A DNA stretch of 64,000 nt, from positions 1,860,001 to 1,924,000 of the forward strand of contig NC_021741.1 of NCBI RefSeq assembly GCF_000422085.1. Direction: 5' to 3'. A program made the position numbers and the translations under genes. This document shows, piece by piece, positions 24,347 to 34,036 of the stretch (the first letter of the stretch is position 1; each line of letters starts with the position of its first letter). This DNA comes from Serratia liquefaciens ATCC 27592 (GTDB lineage: Bacteria; Pseudomonadota; Gammaproteobacteria; Enterobacterales; Enterobacteriaceae). The notes under the pieces were generated by a model that was not told the DNA's origin, searched no databases, and saw only the letters and a program-made list of their open reading frames with translations.

Positions 24347-26527
24347 ATGATGGCTGACAACGACAAGCAGCAGGACAGGCTGCAAACCATCCTGACGATC
24401 TTCGATCGGGATTGGATGTCTAGCGACGAAGCCAGAACCGAAGCGACTAACGACCTGTATTTTTCTCGGGTGTCGCAGTGGGATGACTGGCTCAACCAAT
24501 ACACAACGCTGCAGTACCGCGGGCAGTTCGACGTTGTCCGTCCGGTGGTGCGTAAGCTGGTCGCAGAGATGCGCCAGAACCCGATCGATGTGCTGTACCG
24601 CCCGAAAGACAACGCGGACCCCGACGCAGCCGATACGCTGATGGGCATGTACCGCACTGACATGCGTCACAATACGGCAAAAATAGCCGTCAACGTGGCG
24701 GTGCGCGAACAGATCGAGGCGGGCGTCGGTGCCTGGCGTCTGGTCACCGATTATGAAGACCAGGACCCAACCAGCAACAACCAGATTATCCGCCGGCTGC
24801 CGATCCATGAGGCATCATCGCATGTTGTCTGGGACAGCAACGCCAAGCAGATGGATAAATCAGACGCCAAGCACGTGACAGTAATCAACGCCATGAGCTT
24901 GGGCGGCTGGGAGGCATACGCCGAGGAACAAGGTTTCGACCCCGACGATATTCCCGACTTCCAAAATCCAGACATGACCTGGCTGTTTCCTTGGCTGACA
25001 AAGGATGTTGTCTACGTTGGCGAGTATTACGAAGTTGAAGAGAAGAAAGAGACCGTATTCATCTATCAGGACCCACTGACAGGCGAGCCGGTGAGCTACT
25101 TCAAGCGCGATATGGCCGACGTGATCGACGAGTTAGCAGAGCGCGGCATGCAGAAAATTGCAGAGCGCAAGGTTAAGCGTCGCCGTGTTTATAAATCGGT
25201 CATTACCTCGTCGTGCATCCTGAAAAATCGTGAGTTGATTGCGGGTGAACACCTACCAATCATCCCGGTTTACGGGGAGTGGGGTTTTGCCGGTGATAAA
25301 GAGGTCTACGAGGGCGTCGTCCGGCTGACGAAAGACGGCCAGCGCCTGCGCAACATGATCATGTCGTTCAATGCCGACATCGTCGCCCGTACACCGAAGA
25401 AAAAGCCTTTCTTCTGGCCTGAACAGATCTCCGGCTACGAATACATGTACAGCGGACAGGATGACTTTCCGTATTACCTGTTGAACCGTACCGACGAAAA
25501 CGGCGGCGACATTCCGCCGCAACCACTCGGCTACATGGACAACCCAGAGGTGCCGCAGGCCAACGCATACATGCTCGAGGCTGCGACCAATGCAGTGAAA
25601 GAGGTCGCCACACTTGGCGTGGACAGCGAAGCCGCTGGCAGCAATGTAGCGTTCGACACCGTCAACCAGTTGAACATGCGTGCTGATCTGGAAACGTACG
25701 TGTTCCAGGACAACCTGGCGACCGCTATGCGCCGCGACGGTGAGGTTTACGCCTCAATGGTTAACGACATCTACGACGTACCACGAAATGTCCTGGTTAC
25801 GCTGCCTGACGGCAGTGAGAAGGACGTGCAGCTGCTGACGCAGGTTGTCGATTACCAGACAGGCGAGGTCGTTACGCTGAACGACATCCGCGGCCGGTAT
25901 GAAACCTATACCGATGTAGGGCCGTCGTTCCAAAGCATGAAAGCGCAAAATCGGGCGGAGATCCTCGAGTTGCTGAGCAAGGTTCCACAGGGTACCCCTG
26001 AGTTCCAAATGCTCATGCTGCAATACTTCACGCTGCTTGATGGTAAGGGTGTGGAAATCATGCGCGAGTACGCCAATAAACAGCTCGTTACCATGGGCCT
26101 CAAGAAACCTGAGACCCCTGAAGAGATTCAGATGGTTCAACAGGCGCAACAGCAGCAAGGGCAGCCAAGTGCAGAGGATAAGCTCGCACAAGGGGCATTG
26201 CTGACCGGGCAGGCTGATCTGATGAAGGCGCAGAACGACCAGGCCAAAATTCAGGTCGATGCGTTCAAAGCCCAAACGGATTACCAGGTGGCCGCTGCAA
26301 AAGTGGTGCAGCTTCTCGCCTCGGCAGATAGCACCAAGAAACAAGATGTTCTCGCTGCGCTTAAATTGCTCGGCGATTTCCAGAATAAGCAGGGCGATAG
26401 CGCCCGAGCTGACGCTGAGCTTGTCCTCAAAGGGCAAGGACAAATTCACTCACGCCGCATGGACCTAACAGGCCTCATGCAGCAAGCAAATCAACCCTCC
26501 GGCGGAGCAGCCGAGATTCCTCAATAG
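24347..26527 (+). CDS. Portal protein, P22 gp1-like
   Basis: 726 residues with long stretches I recognise from P22 portal, for example [25 protein letters not shown] and [18 protein letters not shown]. The C-terminal 150 residues are Gln/Ala-rich and helical, corresponding to the barrel domain of P22 gp1. A dodecamer should form the DNA channel at one capsid vertex. Two ATG codons start the frame (24347 and 24350) and either could be used. It immediately follows the terminase and precedes the scaffold gene, as in P22. Confidence 0.95.
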   Translation: MMADNDKQQDRLQTILTIFDRDWMSSDEARTEATNDLYFSRVSQWDDWLNQYTTLQYRGQFDVVRPVVRKLVAEMRQNPIDVLYRPKDNADPDAADTLMGMYRTDMRHNTAKIAVNVAVREQIEAGVGAWRLVTDYEDQDPTSNNQIIRRLPIHEASSHVVWDSNAKQMDKSDAKHVTVINAMSLGGWEAYAEEQGFDPDDIPDFQNPDMTWLFPWLTKDVVYVGEYYEVEEKKETVFIYQDPLTGEPVSYFKRDMADVIDELAERGMQKIAERKVKRRRVYKSVITSSCILKNRELIAGEHLPIIPVYGEWGFAGDKEVYEGVVRLTKDGQRLRNMIMSFNADIVARTPKKKPFFWPEQISGYEYMYSGQDDFPYYLLNRTDENGGDIPPQPLGYMDNPEVPQANAYMLEAATNAVKEVATLGVDSEAAGSNVAFDTVNQLNMRADLETYVFQDNLATAMRRDGEVYASMVNDIYDVPRNVLVTLPDGSEKDVQLLTQVVDYQTGEVVTLNDIRGRYETYTDVGPSFQSMKAQNRAEILELLSKVPQGTPEFQMLMLQYFTLLDGKGVEIMREYANKQLVTMGLKKPETPEEIQMVQQAQQQQGQPSAEDKLAQGALLTGQADLMKAQNDQAKIQVDAFKAQTDYQVAAAKVVQLLASADSTKKQDVLAALKLLGDFQNKQGDSARADAELVLKGQGQIHSRRMDLTGLMQQANQPSGGAAEIPQ

Positions 26528-26541
26528 CGAGAGATTAAATC

Positions 26542-27453
26542 ATGACCGATACCACCGAAATTCAGGCAACTGAAGAACAAACCCTGCCCGTCACCCAGCA
26601 GGCGGCACCTGCGAGTGATCAGCTGGTTGATAATGTCAACGCCAGCGAAGGCCAGGAAGACGGCTTCGATATTGTCCTGAACGACGATGAGGCAAAACCT
26701 AAGCAGGATCCAGCTACCAACGCCAAATTCGCGGCTAAACGCCTCGAGCGCAAACGCCAGCGGGAGCTTGAGCAACAAGCCGAAGCGGTCCAGCGCGGCG
26801 AACTGCCGGATACCCTGCGAGTGGCTCCTGAGCTGCCAGCACAGCCGGATATCAACGCATATCTGTCTGATGATGGCCTTGCCCAATACGACTACGACCA
26901 AACGCGCGCACTTGCCGCTTTCAATGCAGCCAACACCGAATGGCTGATGAAGGCGCAGGATGCTCGCAGCAACGCCGTGGCCGCCCAGGGCAAGAAAACC
27001 CAGGAGTTCGCTCAGCAGTCAGCCGTTTATGTGGAAGCTGCCCGTAAGCACTATGACGCCGCCGAAAAACTCAATATCCCTGATTATCAGGATAAAGAGG
27101 ACGTGTTCATGCAGTTGGTACCGCCGCAAGTTGGTGCTGACATCATGTCACTTTTCCCAGAGAAGTCCGCCGCGATCATCTACCACCTGGGCGCAAACCC
27201 AGAGAAAGTTCGTCAATTACAGGCAATGAGCGGGCAGCAAGCGCTGATTGAACTCACTCGGCTATCAGAACGTTTAACTCTCAAACCACGCGGTAAGCAA
27301 ATCTCCGGCGCGCCGGCGGTGGATGAGCCTGTGCAAGGTCAGGCCGCTGCAGCGAACCGAGACTCGCTCCAGAAACAAATGGAAGCCGCCGCCAACAAAG
27401 GCGACACCGCGACTTACCGCATGCTCAAACAAAAGCTTAAGGAACTCAAATAA
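26542..27453 (+). CDS. Scaffolding protein, P22 gp8-like
   Basis: 303 residues in the gp8 position. The sequence is highly charged and helical, rich in Gln, Ala and Glu ([34 protein letters not shown]), and ends in a basic helix-turn-helix-like tail ([13 protein letters not shown]), matching the coat-binding C-terminus of P22 scaffold. It would direct procapsid assembly and then leave. The stop codon overlaps the coat protein start (TAATG). Confidence 0.88.
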   Translation: MTDTTEIQATEEQTLPVTQQAAPASDQLVDNVNASEGQEDGFDIVLNDDEAKPKQDPATNAKFAAKRLERKRQRELEQQAEAVQRGELPDTLRVAPELPAQPDINAYLSDDGLAQYDYDQTRALAAFNAANTEWLMKAQDARSNAVAAQGKKTQEFAQQSAVYVEAARKHYDAAEKLNIPDYQDKEDVFMQLVPPQVGADIMSLFPEKSAAIIYHLGANPEKVRQLQAMSGQQALIELTRLSERLTLKPRGKQISGAPAVDEPVQGQAAAANRDSLQKQMEAAANKGDTATYRMLKQKLKELK

Positions 27454-28742
27454 TGGCTCTTAACGAAGGTCAAATGATCACCTACGCGGTGGACGAAATT
27501 GTCGAAACCGTGGAAAACCTGACGCCAATGGCTCAGAAAACTAACAAATATTCCCCTGCGGCACCATCGATGCAGCGTTCTGGCAACACCTTCTGGCTGC
27601 CGGTTGAGCAGGAAGCACCGACCCAAAGCGGCTGGGATCTGACCGACAAAGCTACTGGCGTGTTGGAATTGTCCGTGAAGTGCAACATGGGCGACCCGGA
27701 CAACGACTTCTTCCAACTGCGTGCTGACGATCTGCGCGATGAGCGCTCTTATCGCCGCCGCATCCAGGCGTCCGCTAAAAAACTGGCGAACAACGTCGAA
27801 AAGGCGATTGCGCAGCAGGCGGTTGATATGGGTTCGCTGGTTGTCACCAACCCGCAGCCAATTGGCACCGCAACTGGCAGTGGCTGGGACTTCGTCGCAG
27901 ATGCAGAAGAGATCATGTTTGCCCGCGAACTGAACCGCGACGCAGGCCTATCCTACTTCTTTAACCCGGGGGACTATAAGCGTGCGGGCCACGACCTGAT
28001 CAACCGCGACATCTTCGGCCGCATCCCTGAAGAGGCCTATAAAAACGGCAGCATTCAGCGGCAGGTGGCTGGTTTTGATGACGTACTGCGTTCTCCTAAA
28101 CTGCCAACTCTGGCGGCATCTACTGCCACCGGATTGACCGTAGCCGGTGCGCAGAAATTCAAACCTGAAGCGTGGCGCCTTGATGCCGACGGCAACAAGG
28201 AAAACGTCGATAACCGCGTGGCCACCGTTACCCTGAGCGCCGGCACCGGCTTGAAGCGTGGCGACAAGATCAGCTTTGCTGGCGTGAAGTATCTGTCGCA
28301 GATGGCTAAAAACGTGCTGACACACGACGCCACCTTCACTGTGGTTGCTGTGAACGGCGCCAGTGTGACTATCGCGCCTAAGCCTGTCGCGCTGGATGAC
28401 ACCGCTCTGACCGCTGAAGAACGTGCGTATGCGAACGTCAATACCTCGCTGGCAAACACAATGGCGGTGAACATCCTGAACGTGAAAACCGCAGAAACGA
28501 ACGTGTTCTGGGCTGATGACTCCATCCGCCTGGTATCTCAGCCGATCCCGGCTAACCACGAACTGTTCGCAGGCATGAAAACCCAATCGTTCGCCATCCC
28601 TGGCGTTGGCCTGAACGGTATCTTCGCGACGCAGGGCGATATCTCTACCCTGGCGGGTAAATGTCGTATTGCGCTGTGGTATGCCGCATGCGCGGTGCGC
28701 CCGGAAGCGATCGGCGTCGGCCTGGCTAACCAGACCGCTTAA
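27453..28742 (+). CDS. Major capsid protein, P22 gp5-like
   Basis: 429 residues, the size of P22 coat (430). It opens with [20 protein letters not shown] and contains [17 protein letters not shown] and [20 protein letters not shown], all recognisable in P22-type coats with the HK97 fold. The central part (about 225-345) would be the extra I-domain of this family and is more divergent. It overlaps the scaffold stop by one base and is followed by a short gap, then an accessory gene. Confidence 0.95.
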   Translation: MALNEGQMITYAVDEIVETVENLTPMAQKTNKYSPAAPSMQRSGNTFWLPVEQEAPTQSGWDLTDKATGVLELSVKCNMGDPDNDFFQLRADDLRDERSYRRRIQASAKKLANNVEKAIAQQAVDMGSLVVTNPQPIGTATGSGWDFVADAEEIMFARELNRDAGLSYFFNPGDYKRAGHDLINRDIFGRIPEEAYKNGSIQRQVAGFDDVLRSPKLPTLAASTATGLTVAGAQKFKPEAWRLDADGNKENVDNRVATVTLSAGTGLKRGDKISFAGVKYLSQMAKNVLTHDATFTVVAVNGASVTIAPKPVALDDTALTAEERAYANVNTSLANTMAVNILNVKTAETNVFWADDSIRLVSQPIPANHELFAGMKTQSFAIPGVGLNGIFATQGDISTLAGKCRIALWYAACAVRPEAIGVGLANQTA

Positions 28743-28790
28743 CCAACTGAAAAGGGGCTTCGGCCTCTTTTTCTTTGTTGAGGATTAACC

Positions 28791-29072
<282 letters not shown>

Positions 29073-29090
29073 CCACGGTAGGCGGTGACC

Positions 29091-29594
29091 ATGAATCTCA
29101 CGACCAAAGGCGATCTGGTGCTCGCCGCGCTGCGCAAAATTGGCATCGCCTCCAACGCCACACTGACCGATGTCGAACCCCAATCTGTTGAAGACGGCGT
29201 GAACGACCTCGAAATGATGATGGCGGAATGGCGAGAGGATCCTGCGGTCGGCATCGACATTGGTTATCAGTTTGCCGCTGAAGGCGAACCGGCGATGGAT
29301 GGCGACGACCACGGTCTGAAAACGGCGCATCTCAGTGCGGTGTACCACAACCTGGCCATGCGTATTGCACCGGATTACGAGATCGAGCCATTGCAGAAGG
29401 TGGTGACCACCGCACGCTACGGCAAGGAACTGCTGGTCAAGTCCTCCGCGCTGAAGCGCGCGAAAACAGTGTATCGCGACGCTGGCTACCCGAACCGGAT
29501 GCCAATCGGATCTGGCAACCGAATTCCGACCTACAACGGCCACCACTATTTCCATCGTAAGGGTGATGACGATGCCGACTCTTCCACTGGCTAA
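29091..29594 (+). CDS. Head completion/tail accessory factor, P22 gp4-like
   Basis: 167 residues with P22 gp4 landmarks: TKGDLVLAALRKIGIAS at the start, LTDVEPQSVEDGVNDLEMMM, and YGKELLVKSSALKRAK with GYPNRMPIGSGN near the end. gp4 binds the portal after packaging and begins tail assembly, and has been reported to have peptidoglycan-hydrolase activity in P22. I chose ATG 29091 over a GTG two codons earlier. Its 3' end overlaps the gp10-like gene by 23 bases. Confidence 0.92.
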   Translation: MNLTTKGDLVLAALRKIGIASNATLTDVEPQSVEDGVNDLEMMMAEWREDPAVGIDIGYQFAAEGEPAMDGDDHGLKTAHLSAVYHNLAMRIAPDYEIEPLQKVVTTARYGKELLVKSSALKRAKTVYRDAGYPNRMPIGSGNRIPTYNGHHYFHRKGDDDADSSTG

Positions 29595-30993
29595 AGGCCT
29601 CGGTAAAGACTACCGCAATGCAGATTATGTCGACCTCCTGCCAGTTAATATGCTGGCCACTCCGAAAGAAGTGCTGAATGCCGCCGGCTATCTGCGTTCT
29701 TTTCCTGGGCTGGCCAAGAAGGCAGATGTGGCCGGAACATCTCGCGGAGCTGAGTTCAACACCGTGCAGAACCTGGTTTACCGCGTTGCTGGCGGTAAGT
29801 TGTACAAGGGTGTCGAAGAGCGGGGGGACGTCTCTGGTTTATTGCGGGTCAGCATGGCCCATAGTGCTACCAGCCAGGCAGTTGCTGCCAACGGCGCGCT
29901 GACGATGTACCGCTATGACGGAACGATAAAAACGCTGCAGAACTGGCCTGAAACGGTCGGGGACGTTACGTATGCCCAATACGATATCGGCAATGTTCGC
30001 GACGTATGCCGGGCTCGTGGACGCTATGTATGGGTGAAGGACGGGACTCAAACCTTCGGGGTTACCGACCTTGAGGACGAATCGCACCCGGACCGCTTCC
30101 GGCCGTTTTACAGCGCGGAGAGCCAGCCTGACGGTATTCTCGGCTGCGGAATATGGCGCGATTTCGTGGTGATGTTTGGCTCAAGCACTATCGAATATTT
30201 CTCCCTCACCGGTGCGGCAGATAGCACATCGGCGATTTATGTATCTCAACCATCGCTGATGGTGCAGAAGGGGATCGCCGGCACTTACTGCAAAACCGAA
30301 TTCGCGGACGCCTTTGCGTTTATCAGCCATCAATCCACTGGTGCGCCATCCATCTATCTTATCAATAGCGGGCAGGCCATAACGATCGCTACGTCAACAG
30401 TTGAGAAGGTGCTACGCGGTTACACGGCGGAAGAATTGGCAACTGGCATACTGGAAACAGTTAGGTTCGATAGTCACGAATTGCTGCTTGTTCATCTACC
30501 GCGGCACGTTCTGTGCTACGACGCTGCTGCGGGGCAAAACGGCCCTCAATGGTGCATTCTTAAAACAGGGCTGTTCGAGGATGTGCACCGGGCGGTCGAT
30601 TACATGTTTGAGGGGAACCAGATCACCGCCGGTGACAAGCTCGAGCCGATAACTGGTGCTTTACGTTTTGACTCGTCCGCGCAATATGAAAAGCAGGCGG
30701 AACACCTGCTTTTTACGCCGATGTTCAAAGCCAACAACGCACGGGTATACGATTTCGAGCTGGAAGCAGCCACTGGCGTTTCACAGTATGCAGAACGCTT
30801 ATTTATCTCTGCAACGGCAGACGGGTCGAACTACGGTCGCGAGCAGATGATCGACGCCAATGCGCCTTTTGCCTACGACAAGCGAGTGCTGTGGCGTCGT
30901 CTCGGCCGGGTGCGCAAAAACATTGGCTTCAAAGTCCGAGTGATTACTCGTTCGCCAGTGACGCTGAGCGATTGCTCGGTAAGGATTGAGTAA
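29572..30993 (+). CDS. Packaged-DNA stabilisation/tail hub protein, P22 gp10-like
   Basis: 473 residues. Strongly P22 gp10-like stretches include NADYVDLLPVNMLATPKE, LEDESHPDRF, FGSSTIEYFSLTGA and HLLFTPMFKANNARVYD. gp10 forms the hexameric hub between gp4 and the tailspikes. The start is likely ATG 29572, behind AAGGGTGATG; the frame is open to 29563. It overlaps gp4 at its start and the tail needle gene at its end (TAATG), forming one translational chain. Confidence 0.93.
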   Translation: MPTLPLAKGLGKDYRNADYVDLLPVNMLATPKEVLNAAGYLRSFPGLAKKADVAGTSRGAEFNTVQNLVYRVAGGKLYKGVEERGDVSGLLRVSMAHSATSQAVAANGALTMYRYDGTIKTLQNWPETVGDVTYAQYDIGNVRDVCRARGRYVWVKDGTQTFGVTDLEDESHPDRFRPFYSAESQPDGILGCGIWRDFVVMFGSSTIEYFSLTGAADSTSAIYVSQPSLMVQKGIAGTYCKTEFADAFAFISHQSTGAPSIYLINSGQAITIATSTVEKVLRGYTAEELATGILETVRFDSHELLLVHLPRHVLCYDAAAGQNGPQWCILKTGLFEDVHRAVDYMFEGNQITAGDKLEPITGALRFDSSAQYEKQAEHLLFTPMFKANNARVYDFELEAATGVSQYAERLFISATADGSNYGREQMIDANAPFAYDKRVLWRRLGRVRKNIGFKVRVITRSPVTLSDCSVRIE

Positions 30994-31799
30994 TGGCTGA
31001 CGATAATCTCCCAAAACCCGTCACAGTACAGATGACGCGAATTGATGCAACGCTGCTACCGCCCATCTTCTCACAGCCTTATCGGTTGTATGTCGTACAG
31101 CAAGGTACGGACCTGGGTAATGTTGCTGGTAAGGCCAACGAGGCGGGCCAGGGCGCGTGGGATGCTCAGGTAAAAAACGACGAGCAGGATCTGGTACTCG
31201 CAAACCACGAAAGCCGAATCACTTCAGCTGAAGCTAAATTGGTGAACCACGAAATCCGCATATCGGCAGCGGAGGCAACACTGGTTAACCACGAGGAGCG
31301 AATTACGTCGGCTGAAGCGGCGCTGGTAAATCATGAGGGGCGGATCACAACTCTTGAAGGCGATGTTGATTATTTACTCGACGAAGTCGCGAGCCAAGGT
31401 ACCCGGCTAACAACTGCTGAAGGTGATATCGATATCCTGGAAACCAACTCGGTATCGAAAGCTGTCTCTACCAGTCAATCCGTCCAGGCAACTGGCGGGT
31501 CGTTCCTCGTCGGGAACGTGCCAGCACCTACTACTGACAAGCTACAGATTGGCGGCAGCACCAACGTCAGCGCTTCGTACAAGGTTGGGGGGCTACAGGT
31601 CGTTGGTACGCGGCAGACTGGGTGGACGGCGGCAACTGGTACGGCAAACAAATCAGTATTTAACGCTGATCTGGCGTTCACTGTCGGCGTCGCATATTCA
31701 CAAACCGAGATACAGGCTTTGGCTAATGCGTTGATAGATGCACGGCAGCGCATCAAAGCACTGGAAGATGCAATGCGAACCCACGGACAGATTAACTGA
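30993..31799 (+). CDS. Tail needle, P22 gp26-like
   Basis: 268 residues. The N-terminal tip (VTVQMTRIDATLLPPIFSQPYRLY, then GKANEAGQGAWDAQVKND) matches P22 gp26, which plugs the portal. A trimeric coiled-coil rod follows with 14-residue repeats of the type LVNHE-RI-AEA (about 70-120). The C-terminal part (about 165-268) has a knob resembling other podovirus needle tips, rich in Thr/Ser and Gly, ending with a helix IDARQRIKALEDAM. P22 itself lacks such a knob; relatives such as Sf6 carry one. Confidence 0.9.
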   Translation: MADDNLPKPVTVQMTRIDATLLPPIFSQPYRLYVVQQGTDLGNVAGKANEAGQGAWDAQVKNDEQDLVLANHESRITSAEAKLVNHEIRISAAEATLVNHEERITSAEAALVNHEGRITTLEGDVDYLLDEVASQGTRLTTAEGDIDILETNSVSKAVSTSQSVQATGGSFLVGNVPAPTTDKLQIGGSTNVSASYKVGGLQVVGTRQTGWTAATGTANKSVFNADLAFTVGVAYSQTEIQALANALIDARQRIKALEDAMRTHGQIN

Positions 31800-32197
31800 T
31801 GGGCTCGTTAGCTGTAATTTCATCGACCGAAGGCTCACAACTAATGCGTGACTGGGGCGTTAGGGACTGGGTTGACCCCGGTGCTGAATATGCAGTCTAC
31901 GAAAACTGCTGTGTTTTTGCTCTGGTTCAGCAGGATGGTTTTTTCGATATCCACATGGCAATGGACATGGCTCACAGGCGCGACTGCCGCGCCGCAGGTA
32001 GAGCGATACTTGATGTTGTTGGTAGTCATCGACTTCGCGCTGTAATACTCGGTGATAGACCGCACGTTTGCAATTACGCCGCTCGGATGGGTTTCTCTGA
32101 GCGAACAGAAGAGACAGTCAAATTAATCGATGGGAGCATTGCTCCCGTTTTTATTATGTGGCGTAAGCCGGAGGTTAAAGATGGGTGGGGCAATTAG
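31799..32197 (+). CDS. P22 gp14-like protein (DUF2824)
   Basis: 132 residues in the position of P22 gene 14, between the needle and gene 7. It looks like a small GNAT-like fold, with VVGSHRLRAVILGDRPHVCN followed by YAARMGFSER, the strand-helix pattern of acetyltransferases. In P22 the gp14 protein is reported as needed for infectious particles and probably for ejection-protein incorporation. The last 17 bases overlap the gp7-like gene. Confidence 0.7.
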   Translation: MGSLAVISSTEGSQLMRDWGVRDWVDPGAEYAVYENCCVFALVQQDGFFDIHMAMDMAHRRDCRAAGRAILDVVGSHRLRAVILGDRPHVCNYAARMGFSERTEETVKLIDGSIAPVFIMWRKPEVKDGWGN

Positions 32198-32846
32198 CGG
32201 CATTGGCGGCGCGGTTAGTGGTGTGCTTGGCGGTATTGGTGCAAACAAAGCAGCAAAACAGCAACAGAAAGCGCAAGACGAGGCAATGAATCAGCAGCGC
32301 GAAGGTTATCAAAGTGCAACAAGCTGGATGACCCCTTATCAGACAGCCGGACAGTCAGGTCTAGAGGGGCTGCAAGGCTTAGCTGGGCAGCCAATAGATC
32401 GCAACGCGCTGCTAGCCCAATACTTCAAAGGCCCTGAATATGCACAAATGGCGAACCAAGCTAGATACCAACAGCTGGCAGGAGCGGAGGCCACGGGTGG
32501 GCTTGGGTCATCACCAACCAGCAACAGCCTTGCCTCCATCGCTCCAATGTTAGGGCAAAACTATCTTGCAGACATGACCAATCAGCAGCAAACGATGTAC
32601 AGCCAATTGATGGGGCTATCTGGCCTTGGGGCGCAGTCTGCGAACGCATTGGGTAACTGGGCTATGAATCAGGGCAATACCATGGCTGGCATGGAGCAGC
32701 AGAAAGGGCAGATATTGGCAGGCAAAGCGGCCCTACCATGGCAGACGGCGGCAAGCGCCAACAGCAGTCTTGCAAATGGTGCAGCGCAGGACGCTAACTC
32801 GTTTACCAACATGTTTGGCGGAATGATGGGCGGAGGTAAGTTCTAA
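32181..32846 (+). CDS. DNA ejection protein, P22 gp7-like
   Basis: 221 residues from ATG 32181, which has GGAGG six bases upstream. It begins with a Gly/Ala-rich hydrophobic segment (GGAISGIGGAVSGVLGGIG), then Gln-rich helices (KAAKQQQKAQDEAMNQQ) and a Gly/Met-rich tail (MFGGMMGGGKF). P22 gp7 is ejected with the DNA and helps form a channel across the cell envelope. It overlaps gp14 upstream and the gp20-like gene downstream (TAATG). Confidence 0.85.
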   Translation: MGGAISGIGGAVSGVLGGIGANKAAKQQQKAQDEAMNQQREGYQSATSWMTPYQTAGQSGLEGLQGLAGQPIDRNALLAQYFKGPEYAQMANQARYQQLAGAEATGGLGSSPTSNSLASIAPMLGQNYLADMTNQQQTMYSQLMGLSGLGAQSANALGNWAMNQGNTMAGMEQQKGQILAGKAALPWQTAASANSSLANGAAQDANSFTNMFGGMMGGGKF

Positions 32847-34036
32847 TGGCATTCAGCGGAATCCAGGGGCTCGGCGCTCCGATTAATTATTATGAGTCAA
32901 TGGTCCCTGACTTTCGTCGTGAAGCATTGATGGAAACGCAAAACCGGCTTTCTCAACAGCAAGTTTCCGGGATGCAAATGCAGAACCAGCAGGCGCAGCA
33001 GGCATTTCAATCACAGCAACAAAATAAATTACTCGGCAGTGCTGCAATGGACTTGCAGATAGCGGCAATGCAGGGGCCGGAGGCAGTACAGGCTGCACTT
33101 CAACGTCACGCCCAGTCGATAAACTCATTGGGGGTTACCCCTGAGTCAGGTATGCAGGCCTACACACAAAACCCTCAGCAGTTTTATCAAATGGCTGGGA
33201 TGGTCGGTTTAAAATCGCTCGGCCCTGAGGCTTATTTTTCCGCCCAGCAGAGCCAAGCAGCAATGCAGCAGAAAGGGCAAATTGCGCAGGCTGATCTCGG
33301 ATATAAATATAATGCCTTGCAGCAGCAGGGGCGGTATCAGCAGGGCCAGCTAGACCAGGGGCAGCAGAGGTTGGCGCAGGGGCAGCAGCAACTCAATCTT
33401 ACCGCCCAAAAGAATCAGGCAGATAACGCCAATAAACAGCTGGAATTGAGCATGAAAGCGGGCGAGAACAGCGCCAAATCGCAAGCCACGCAACAGGCTG
33501 CTGTGCAAAAAATGCAGGACTATGTCGGAGCGCATGAAAGCAACGCCAACAACGTGGCCAGCATGTACGACACGGTTAACCAGGTAAAGAGTATCCCGCC
33601 TGAGGTGTTCGACCGCGTCTTTGGCTTTGGCGGTACGGTTAACTCTCGGATCCCTGGTACCGAATCGGCGGACGCATGGTCCAAAATCGAGCAGATGCAG
33701 GGGCAGGCACGCCTGATGGGGGTTATCGGAATGAAGGGCACCGGCCCGGTGTCAGATTCTGAGGGCCAAGCGGCCGCGCGCGCCTTCCTGGCGATTAACC
33801 AGAATATGTCCCCAAAAGCAGCACGTGCCGCCGTAGACAACTGGCAGAAGGTGCTGCAGCGTCAAACTAATTACCTGCAGAAGCAACAGCCGACCATCGA
33901 TACCTATCAGCAGAAAATCAGCGCGTTTAATGCTGGACGGGGGGGCACGGCCGCACCGCGAACAGGGCAAAGCGAAGGTGGTTACACCTTCATTGGTGGC
34001 GACCCAAGCAATCCTAACAGTTGGAGAAAGAACTAA
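32846..34036 (+). CDS. DNA ejection protein, P22 gp20-like
   Basis: 396 residues, position and character of P22 gp20. A very Gln-rich helical centre (GRYQQGQLDQGQQRLAQG and similar, about 135-200) separates an N-terminal region from a C-terminal globular one (YDTVNQVKSIPPEVFDRV). gp20 is ejected into the host with gp7 and gp16. It overlaps the next gene by one base (TAATG). The Gln-rich tract is more repetitive than in P22 as I recall it. Confidence 0.85.
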   Translation: MAFSGIQGLGAPINYYESMVPDFRREALMETQNRLSQQQVSGMQMQNQQAQQAFQSQQQNKLLGSAAMDLQIAAMQGPEAVQAALQRHAQSINSLGVTPESGMQAYTQNPQQFYQMAGMVGLKSLGPEAYFSAQQSQAAMQQKGQIAQADLGYKYNALQQQGRYQQGQLDQGQQRLAQGQQQLNLTAQKNQADNANKQLELSMKAGENSAKSQATQQAAVQKMQDYVGAHESNANNVASMYDTVNQVKSIPPEVFDRVFGFGGTVNSRIPGTESADAWSKIEQMQGQARLMGVIGMKGTGPVSDSEGQAAARAFLAINQNMSPKAARAAVDNWQKVLQRQTNYLQKQQPTIDTYQQKISAFNAGRGGTAAPRTGQSEGGYTFIGGDPSNPNSWRKN

